Source: Asterionellopsis glacialis (lineage: Eukaryota; Bacillariophyta; Plagiogrammaphyceae; Rhaphoneidales; Asterionellopsidaceae). Taken from it: a stretch of 15,200 nucleotides of DNA. Positions 8,257 through 15,200 of this stretch are shown piece by piece. The stretch is from NCBI GenBank assembly GCA_014885115.2, contig WKLE02004632.1:1-15200 (forward strand), read 5' to 3'. The position numbers and the translations under genes are program-made. Every line of letters begins with the position of its first letter. Position 1 is the first letter of the stretch. The notes under the pieces were generated by a model that did not search any database, had not been told where the DNA came from, and saw nothing but the letters and a program-made list of their open reading frames with translations.

Positions 8257-8682
8257 CTGAATGTAGGGGTACGCACAGGCAGCAGAGACAGCAACGAAGA
8301 AAACGCCGAAAAAAAACTCCCAGAAAGACTCTCTACTTCTCCTACCCGAGAACACCAGGTTGCGAACTAACTACCTTTAGTTCTCTCTAGTTCTCTCATA
8401 CTCGGTTCTCTCTCTTGCTTGAATCATCACGACTTTCGTTCAAGCAACTAGCTCAAGAGTTGAATTACGATAAAAAATAGAAACAATATTTTGTATTAGA
8501 CCTGTGCGAAAGAACGGAAACTTGATTGATTTCCATCAACGTTACCTCTAACCACGCTAACAGAGAACAGGTCATATATTAAAATTACTCACTTACTCAC
8601 TCAGCTAAAAATTCAAAAGTGAAGAAAACGAGAAAGCACTCTTAGACACTCGAAAACACAAGGAAAGTAAGACAATAAAATC
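8257..8682. promoter_or_regulatory. Upstream region of acetolactate synthase
   Basis: The 426 bp before the ALS start hold CT-rich direct repeats (tagttctctc twice near 8379-8397) and a TGAGT-rich array at 8585-8604. Read on the minus strand, the array gives TGAGTGAGTAAGTGAGTAA. These are near-matches, not exact matches, to the TGASTCA site of bZIP factors such as yeast Gcn4. Regulation by such a factor is speculative. Confidence 0.3.
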
Positions 8683-11139
8683 ATGAAACTGACAACAGCT
8701 GCTCTCGCTTTACTTGCAACTGTTGATTGCACATCAGCATTTCTCCAACCCTCCGTGAAACGATCTCATGGTGGATTAAGTCCTTCTTCCTTTGGGGTCC
8801 GTCCCGGTGAAAAAAGAAAAACATGGGCTCTCCCTAGTACAACTACAAAACGAAATGATATTGAGGTTGTTCCAGCATCGGAAATAACTCAAATTATGGG
8901 AGATAATGGAGTTGCTGCTGACTCGGCTGCATCAAAGTTCAATTCACACGCTGTATCACCTGACGCTGTCAAGAATGCTGCTGCACAATACATTGCCAAA
9001 TACAAAGGTGAATCTGGTGCATCTGTCGTCTACAGTAAGCTTCAAGAATACGGTGTCAAAGTTGTGAATGGGTACTCTGGTGGTGCTGTGTTACCTCTTT
9101 TGGATCAATTCCACGTCGATCACCCCCGTCATGCGGAATCCGGAAAGACACCCATTACATGGATTACCAATTCCAATGAAAGTTCTGCTGGACATATTGC
9201 AGAAGGATATGCCAAGTCATTCCCTCAAGATGAACCTGACCTACCTGTTGGTGTGGCTGTTGCTACATCTGGGCCAGGTGTTACCAACCTTATTACACCT
9301 CTTCAAGATGCTATTTGTGATGGTGTCCCAATCGTTGTTCTTTGCGGACAAGCTGCTACTGTTGCACCCAAGGATGCCTTCCAATCGTCACCAGCTGTGG
9401 CTATGACAACTCCTTGTACAAAGTGGAGTTATCAAATCAAGTCAGCAGCTGAAATTCCATTTGTGATGGATTATGCATTTTATGTTGCCCGACATGGCCG
9501 ACCAGGACCTGTATTTGTGGATCTTCCCAAGGATTTACAAAACCAGGTTGTGAATGATGACCTTATCCAATCATTCGTGGAGGATACCTTGGGACAACCA
9601 GAATCTGATGATTCTAGCAAGGAATTGAATCGTCTTGCCCGTATCGTTGAACGACGAAGAGGTAATGGTTCTTCATACCAAGCCATTCAATTGGGAACCA
9701 ATGGAAATGGACTTTCCTTCGAACTTGACCAACAACAATTTCCAGGAACTGAATTTGCTTTAAATGCTGTGACAGATGATTATGATTGTGATTATCACGC
9801 CGACCATCGTCCTACAAACAAGGTGTACCAATACCAATCGGATGGAGAAGAAGCTGAAACCACTATTAATGGTGATTTGACCATCGACTCACCCATGTTC
9901 CAGGAAATGTATAAAGTTATCAAGACAGCCAAGAAGCCTGTTATCATTGCTGGTATGGGATGTAATGATTGCCCCGAGGAACTCAAGGCTTTCGCTGAAG
10001 CTCTTCAAATCCCTGTTACATCAACTCTTCACGCCTTGGGTGCATTCGATGAACGTCATCCCCTTGCTCTCAACATGATGGGAATGCATGGCCATCCTAC
10101 TCCTAACTTTTTGGTTCAAGAATCTGATTTACTCATTACGGTTGGATCACGATTCGATGATCGTATTACAGGACGAATGTCCGAATTCGCACGACCTGCC
10201 TTCCAAGCTGGAAAGGAAGGACGTGGAGGTATCATCCATGTTGATCTTCGTTTGTCAGAACGTGCAGCTCAGGTAAAACCCACATACTTTGTTCATTCAC
10301 GTGGTTCTGACTTTTTGAAGACTGTGAATGAAGCAATTAAGAACGATCCTAGTCTTGCCGATCGAAAAAAAACTCTTGAATGGGTGGAGCATATGAAAGC
10401 TCTTCAAAAGGATTACCCTATCCTTATACCTAAGTTTGAAACTCAAAAGATACCTGATCCTGAGAACCCTGCTATCACACACGACCGAACTCCCATGTCC
10501 GCTCAATATGTTGTGCAGGAATTGAATAACCAGCTCCTTCAGGCTGATAAAATGGATGAAGCGATCTTTTCTACCGGTGTAGGTATCCATCAAATGGTTG
10601 CAGCTCAGCTTATTACATGGACCAAGCCACGACAAATGTTGTCAAGTGGGTCCTTGGGAACTATGGGTGTCGCTCTTGGATATGCTGTGGGTGCCAAACT
10701 TGCCAACGGAAAGAAAATCGTTATTGCCATTGACGGTGATGGATCATTCAACATGACCTTCACAGAACTCAAAACTGTTGCTGAACGAAACATACCTGTG
10801 AAGATTATGATTTTGGACAATGAAGCTCAAATGATGGTCGAATACTGGCAACGTTTGTTCCATAATGAACGTTATTTGGCTGTGCGAAATGAAAAGAATC
10901 CTAAATATACTGTTTTGGCTGATGCCTTTGGCATTAAGAACATTTATTGTGACGCTGCTGAAGATCTTCCAGCGGCCATGGCTGAGTTCCTCTTTGCTGA
11001 TCCAGACGAGCCCGTCCTTTTCCATGTTCGTATTGAACGTACACCATGCTTACCTCTCGTAGCACCTGGTGAAGCTTTAGAAAATATGATTCTGGAAGAT
11101 ACCGACTTTGAGTGTGATGCATCTGCAGCACCAAGCTAA
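8683..11139 (+). CDS. ilvB: Acetolactate (acetohydroxyacid) synthase catalytic subunit, plastid-targeted
   Basis: 818 residues, single exon. It condenses two pyruvates, or pyruvate and 2-oxobutyrate, with thiamine diphosphate: the first common step to valine, leucine and isoleucine. The presequence ends CTSA|F20, a plastid signal. The PYR domain (about 100-285) has catalytic Glu166 and ATSGPGVTN, DAFQ (231-234) and VDLPKD (279-284). The central FAD-binding domain begins near 403. The C-terminal PP domain has D686-G-S and N713 for metal-diphosphate binding, and W722 at the site of Arabidopsis Trp574. The sequence is closer to fungal Ilv2 (CTKW, AGHIAEGYA, FNMT.TEL) than to plant enzymes. Oddities: YPGG is YSGG (131-134), HEQ around Glu166 is NES, and the PYR-FAD linker (about 285-402) is roughly 80 residues longer than usual, with acidic and Asn/Gly-rich sequence. 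At about 818 residues it exceeds the usual 570-690. Identity as an AHAS-family enzyme is firm; exact substrate use is inferred. Confidence 0.92.
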   Translation: MKLTTAALALLATVDCTSAFLQPSVKRSHGGLSPSSFGVRPGEKRKTWALPSTTTKRNDIEVVPASEITQIMGDNGVAADSAASKFNSHAVSPDAVKNAAAQYIAKYKGESGASVVYSKLQEYGVKVVNGYSGGAVLPLLDQFHVDHPRHAESGKTPITWITNSNESSAGHIAEGYAKSFPQDEPDLPVGVAVATSGPGVTNLITPLQDAICDGVPIVVLCGQAATVAPKDAFQSSPAVAMTTPCTKWSYQIKSAAEIPFVMDYAFYVARHGRPGPVFVDLPKDLQNQVVNDDLIQSFVEDTLGQPESDDSSKELNRLARIVERRRGNGSSYQAIQLGTNGNGLSFELDQQQFPGTEFALNAVTDDYDCDYHADHRPTNKVYQYQSDGEEAETTINGDLTIDSPMFQEMYKVIKTAKKPVIIAGMGCNDCPEELKAFAEALQIPVTSTLHALGAFDERHPLALNMMGMHGHPTPNFLVQESDLLITVGSRFDDRITGRMSEFARPAFQAGKEGRGGIIHVDLRLSERAAQVKPTYFVHSRGSDFLKTVNEAIKNDPSLADRKKTLEWVEHMKALQKDYPILIPKFETQKIPDPENPAITHDRTPMSAQYVVQELNNQLLQADKMDEAIFSTGVGIHQMVAAQLITWTKPRQMLSSGSLGTMGVALGYAVGAKLANGKKIVIAIDGDGSFNMTFTELKTVAERNIPVKIMILDNEAQMMVEYWQRLFHNERYLAVRNEKNPKYTVLADAFGIKNIYCDAAEDLPAAMAEFLFADPDEPVLFHVRIERTPCLPLVAPGEALENMILEDTDFECDASAAPS

Positions 11140-12014
11140 GGAACGTAGCAACTGCTTTTCCGTTTTTGTTGAGGATTCGACTACAAGCATGCCACAATTT
11201 CTTTTTTTACTCGGCGGGTTGTTGTTGCATGTTATAGTTGTAGTCTTCGGAAACATTACGGGGATCTGGAATAGACATTTATTTCAAAAAGATATTTATA
11301 CATCCAATCGTCGAGATAGAGGTTGTGAACATATAGTTTTGCAGCAACTATATTTTCACGACTACAAAGAACGCAAAAAATCATCACCACTATTTCGTAA
11401 ATTAATTTTCATTCTTATTTTAGGACAAAATCAAAAATACAGAAACTTTTTACAATTCTTTGAGTGGTGTGTATACAGTATTTTCAATTTTAAACAAGCA
11501 ATGAGAGAACAAGCTATAGTAGAGCATGGTTTCCCAAGTGTTTCCCACTTGCTGCCATTCTTGATATCTATGCCGATTTTTCTTTTACGTTTAGTCGATT
11601 CTCTCAACTGTTCGTCCCCTATGTTTGTTCGTTGGAGCCCCATCTTCACCACTATCACATAACTTGGAATTGCTTGCTTAACTTACATTCTTAGGTATCG
11701 CACCATTCAAGAGAAACAGTTTCTTTTAATGTCGTCCCATCTGCATTTTCTTCATTCGCCGGCATCTTCATGGTTCTGCGCTGCGTGTTTTTTTAGAGTT
11801 TATGACTACAATCATGTAACTTTAGTCTTTATCACTGAAGTGATTCTTGTTTCATAGTATATTTCTGTTGACCAGCCCATATAGTTGCCAAACAAGATGA
11901 GATCATTTTTTTTACAAATGTGTGTATGGATTTAATATTTACAAGTTATGATGTGAGAAATATTTTTAAGTCTATTAAATCCCAATTTAACTGTGGAACG
12001 TATGAATCATGTCT
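11140..12014. other. Convergent 3' intergenic region after ALS
   Basis: This region lies between converging ALS and the FEA-like gene. Its first half carries a 157-codon open frame (11189-11662), listed separately. The rest is AT-rich, with a small stem atcact-ga-agtgat at 11831-11844 and T-runs. It presumably contains the two 3' untranslated regions. Confidence 0.5.
11189..11662 (+). CDS. Doubtful 157-codon open frame, hydrophobic
   Basis: It starts with an ATG 50 bp after the ALS stop and stays open for 157 codons in AT-rich DNA, where a stop every 15 or so codons would be expected. The predicted protein has hydrophobic stretches at its N-terminus (FLFLLGGLLLHVIVVVF), middle (KLIFILILG) and near the C-terminus (LLPFLISMPIFLLRLV). 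I recognise no domain. The spacing is tight for a separate gene on the same strand, so it may simply be the ALS 3' untranslated region. It could also be an exon or a decayed gene. Confidence 0.22.
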   Translation: MPQFLFLLGGLLLHVIVVVFGNITGIWNRHLFQKDIYTSNRRDRGCEHIVLQQLYFHDYKERKKSSPLFRKLIFILILGQNQKYRNFLQFFEWCVYSIFNFKQAMREQAIVEHGFPSVSHLLPFLISMPIFLLRLVDSLNCSSPMFVRWSPIFTTIT

Positions 12015-14676
12015 TTAAGCCAGCTCCCCTGCTGGCTTTGGTGCCTCTTCACCCCCCTTTGCTACTGCTGCTTCCCCTTTAACTCTCCCCCCTTCTCCAC
12101 CTTCCATTACAGAGCCTCGCACAGCTTGATCGCTTAGATTTTCAGGAACAGCATCATTCAATATTGAAACAGTTTCATCCGGTTTTGATCCACCTGCAGT
12201 CTCCTCCTCCAACATTTTTTGTGATTTTGTTTTGAACATAAAAGCACACCCTGGACTACCGTACATGACCCAAAATAGGAGTATAAGACATATCATAATC
12301 ATAACAATAAACAATGCTATAATACCTCTTTGTCCATCTTCGGACTGCACCTTGTGAAGTCCTCCTGCCTTGGCACAAGCATCAACAGCAGGTGTTGCTC
12401 CTACATATTCGCAACCATAGGCAGAATTTTGTAAGACTGTTGTATAAAAAGCATCGGCAATAGCCTGGGGTCCATTTTCAACCATGACAAAGGGCGTTCC
12501 CGGACTTGTGACCATGCTATCACTAATATCTTCATCATATAGAAATCCATAATCTCGATAACTTGCAACATGTGGGAGTAAAGTGAGAGTAAAGGTTTCG
12601 CCTGCAGCAATGTCTGGATCATTGTTTTCTGATATACTACCTTCATTAGCTATGGCATAACTGATTGTACTTTGTATAAGAGGTACCATTAACAATTCGT
12701 GAATATCATCATCCACCCTATTGAAGAATTCACAATTTCCGGCATTGATGGCTCCTGATCCAGAAAAGAGCAATTGCTCCAATTCATTATTCACTTGAGA
12801 ATACTTCCTTTCATTCATAGTATTAAATTGAAAGGACCGTTTGTTGGCTAAATTCCAAGACAGCTGTCCGTCTTCCAAATCCAACGACCCACCTTCTTGC
12901 GTACCCTCCAAGGAACCAATCAATAATGCTGCTACATGATCCCAACCATGACGGGCACCATCTAACCCATCTATGTTTTTAGCAACACATTTTTCCCTAA
13001 CAACTTCCATTTGAGCCAAGGCAAACACATGCATGATTTGGTATCGGATAGTATTTGCAATGATCTCCACGCGATAATCTACCGGTCTAGAACCATATTT
13101 GCCTACTCCATTCAAAGTGTCCATCACAACATTATGTGAATAATCAATTTCTCCATAATACCTGGCATTTTCTGTGTACACATGATCGGCCTTTTTCCGG
13201 AGTTGTGTCGTTGCCATTTGATGCAAGGATTGCAACACGTATGGGTCATTTTCAGTATTACGATGTACCGGTGAATTACGACCATACAGATATAAATACT
13301 TGGCAGACTGATACGATTCTAATGATGTAAGGATTTTAACTTGTAGGATGTCTAAATCAATCTTGGACGCCTGTATTCACCCAGAGGTTGCAAACAAAAG
13401 TAGTAGTTGACATAATAATGTGAGCGGTTTGTATAAGTGTAGGGTGTATTGAAGCTCGTAGTTTAGCAAAAAGATCCTGTAGACAAGATAGCAATAATTA
13501 CAGTGCACTTATACTTACATCTCTCACATCCATAGATGGGTTGTATTCAGCCAATGGTAAACGATCTGGATCTTTACATTCAATACCCATATAGGAACCA
13601 ACATCATCACAAGTGAAACCTAAACAGCCATACACCTGTTGTAGGTCAGCTATGATGTTTTCTGTCCTTGTAAAGTCAATAGCTGATGCATCAAGCAAAT
13701 GAACCTTGAGTCGTTTGAATATCGACGGACGACATTGTGATATTTGTGGAAAGAGTGCTGTTGCATACAAAGATGATAATTCATCATCTTGATTCATAAT
13801 CGAATAAATCAAACCCTGCATAAGCGGGACAGTCGCCTTTGCTATCATGCGCTGGGCAACACCCCAAAGATGTGGCATCGAATCAACATTATCCGTTGTA
13901 CACCCATTTGGAAAGGATAATGCTGCCACACCCTCTTCATACAATAATTTTAAATCTGAATTGACTTTGGCTTCAGGATCATTTGTACCAAAGTAATTTC
14001 CCATTTCTTGTGTCAATCCATATAACCCATACCCATCGGCTGTACCTGGTATTCTTCCCTTCCCAATCCACAATGCAATGAATTCATCCATACCAGCACC
14101 ACCTAATGGTACGACATCAGGATTATCGGCAATACTACGTTTGTAACAATGATCAAGTCCTTGATGTAGTAAATAGGCACCATACATCCACATATTTAAA
14201 ATGACTGCAGCTCTAGGTGCTAAGGATGGTTTGCGTGTAAGCAATGACCGGACAGTCAAATCCGCATAATTCGAATGGGCTTCCAATTCAATCAAATTGG
14301 TAGATCGATCTGATAATCCATACAAATGATATACAAAAGATGGACATGAATCTAAAAATGACATTTTAGATAAAAAAATAGACAGATCTTGTAAATTTAA
14401 TCTTGATCCATCACTTGCAGATGCTGCATTTTTCCCTTCCTTGTATATATTGGATGCATCATTGACAGCATCATTATTGATGTTTTCTTCCATGTCTTTC
14501 ACATCTAATGCCAAGGAAGCATATCCCTCCACATTTGTTTGTGTTACCACACCACCACCTAAATCAACCCCCCCCACACCTTCTACCACGAAACTACGAG
14601 TATTTGCCAGGAGTAGCATCACGATGGAGACCATTCTTTGACAAAGGCACAATTTTATTGTTGCTTTCAAAATCAT
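12015..14676 (-). CDS. Type-I membrane protein with two repeated ectodomains, FEA1/ISIP2A (phytotransferrin)-like (2 exons)
   Basis: Exon 1 is 14676-13519 and exon 2 is 13370-12015, giving 837 residues. The ATG at 14676 is the first in frame; longer versions would need a GTG. A signal peptide (MVSIVMLLLANTRS region) leads to two ectodomain repeats. Each opens with a matching motif: ALDVKDM..AS.IYKEGKNA near 56-85, and KIDLDIL..AK.LYLYGRNS near 389-419. Each also has a core: MDEFIALWIGKG near 196-207, and GWDHVAALLIGSLEG at 528-542. A single membrane span (735-757) and an 80-residue Gly/Glu/Lys-rich cytosolic tail end the protein. The WD-x-A-x3-x-GSLEG core, paired cysteines and C-terminal anchor recall the FEA1 iron-assimilation domain of algal FEA1 and diatom ISIP2A, which bind ferric iron with carbonate at the cell surface. 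This family match is from motif memory and is moderate. A diatom surface protein of other function is possible. Confidence 0.62.
13371..13518 (-). other. Phase-0 intron, 148 nt, at the domain-repeat boundary
   Basis: The donor is GAT|GTAAGT and the acceptor gggtgaatacag|GCG. It falls between codons and joins DVRD to ASKIDLDIL, just before the opening motif of the second repeat. Read-through stops soon after the donor. A nearer acceptor (cttgtctacag at about 13476) would open a frame that runs into a stop at about 13356 and misses the second domain. Confidence 0.8.
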
Positions 14677-15200
14677 GATGCTTGCGACACGTACTTCTTT
14701 GTGTGCTCTGTCCAACACGACGATACTACGAAAAAGATGAGGTGAAGCAAGGAAGAGTAATCTAGAATAACTTCAGTACAGAAACAGATTTAAGATCTTC
14801 AATTGGGTTTCTAGAAAGATTTAGAGAACTTTGCTAGAGATGGTGCTTGTACAGTGAAGGTCCTGCAGTCTTAATGGTCTACCGGTAGGTCCAAGAGTCC
14901 TGACGAGTAATGAAACATTAGCTAGTGCGCTATTTCTTTCCCACTCCCTGGTAATTTGTCTAAAAGAGTCTCTATCGGGCATCCGATGTGTTTCTGGTTC
15001 TTTGGAGTGAGCTTGTTGTCTTGTATTACTAGGACCCTACGCAGGAAGCAACTATGTAGGTCCTATTATACCTGGTACCATTGGAAATATCCCATGGTCC
15101 TACCCCGGTACATTTAGTAGTACCTGGTAGGGGCTTGCCTCTGCCAGAGGTACCGTGTACACTACGTACCAGATATCCAAACACATGCAATGCTGTCATA
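14677..15200. other. Upstream region of FEA-like gene with palindromic GGTACC repeats
   Basis: The 5' flank of the FEA-like gene. From about 14880 onward it contains accggtaggtcc, gtaggtccta (15056-15065), cctggtacca (15069-15078), ctaccccggtac (15100-15111) inverted against gtacctggtagggg (15120-15133), and cctctgccagagg (15138-15150). These motifs also occur in the 3191-3295 inverted repeat. No gene is visible to the end of the window. Confidence 0.5.

Noticed and set aside
8107..8355. 82-codon minus-strand frame with a hydrophobic run
   Set aside because: Its start is GTG with no upstream ATG, and the hydrophobic part coincides with the pyrimidine-rich tract before a likely splice acceptor.
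13380..13475. A middle exon in the FEA-like gene after the acceptor at about 13476
   Set aside because: The frame has no usable donor before the next acceptor, and read-through stops at about 13356. Skipping it gives a continuous match between the domain repeats.
14677..14718. Longer N-terminus of the FEA-like protein starting at 14718
   Set aside because: That start codon is GTG. The first in-frame ATG is at 14676 and gives a good signal peptide.
1..15200. tRNA, rRNA, CRISPR arrays or an intact transposon
   Set aside because: I found no cloverleaf sequence, rRNA core motif, regularly spaced repeats, transposase or reverse transcriptase motif in any open frame.

Overview
The window looks like nuclear DNA of a photosynthetic stramenopile, most likely a diatom. 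Three predicted proteins start with a signal peptide whose predicted cleavage site is followed directly by Phe (THA|F, VQG|F, TSA|F). This is the bipartite signal used to enter complex red-lineage plastids. Introns are few and short (115, 227 and 148 nt) with GTAAG-type donors and YAG acceptors. Intergenic DNA is AT-rich, and there is no prokaryotic operon structure.

Layout: six well-supported protein genes alternate strictly in strand. (1) 358-1537 (+), two exons: a plastid-targeted multi-span membrane protein of unknown function. (2) 1886-3000 (-), two exons: a plastid-targeted P-loop kinase of the 2-phosphoglycerate kinase/LPA1 type, whose Walker A motif becomes part of the protein only after splicing. 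(3) 4025-5629 (+): a RING-H2 ubiquitin ligase with a putative myristoylation start and long Thr/Asn/His/Ser tracts. (4) 6402-7262 (-): a secretory GILT-type thiol reductase. (5) 8683-11139 (+): the catalytic subunit of a plastid acetolactate synthase, with unusual active-site loop residues and an extra linker. (6) 12015-14676 (-), two exons: a type-I membrane protein with two repeated ectodomains, resembling the FEA1/ISIP2A (phytotransferrin) iron-assimilation family. The genes do not form one pathway. They pair as convergent or divergent neighbours in a gene-dense chromosome.

Two weaker coding candidates are a likely terminal exon at 8067-8256 (-) and a 157-codon frame at 11189-11662 (+), just after the acetolactate synthase.

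Intergenic DNA holds a GC-rich repeat/hairpin cluster at the left edge, a long GGTACC-rich imperfect inverted repeat at 3191-3295 with related sequence at 14880-15160, a 10-bp-arm hairpin at 7783-7813, and simple repeats. I saw no tRNA, rRNA, CRISPR array or intact transposon.
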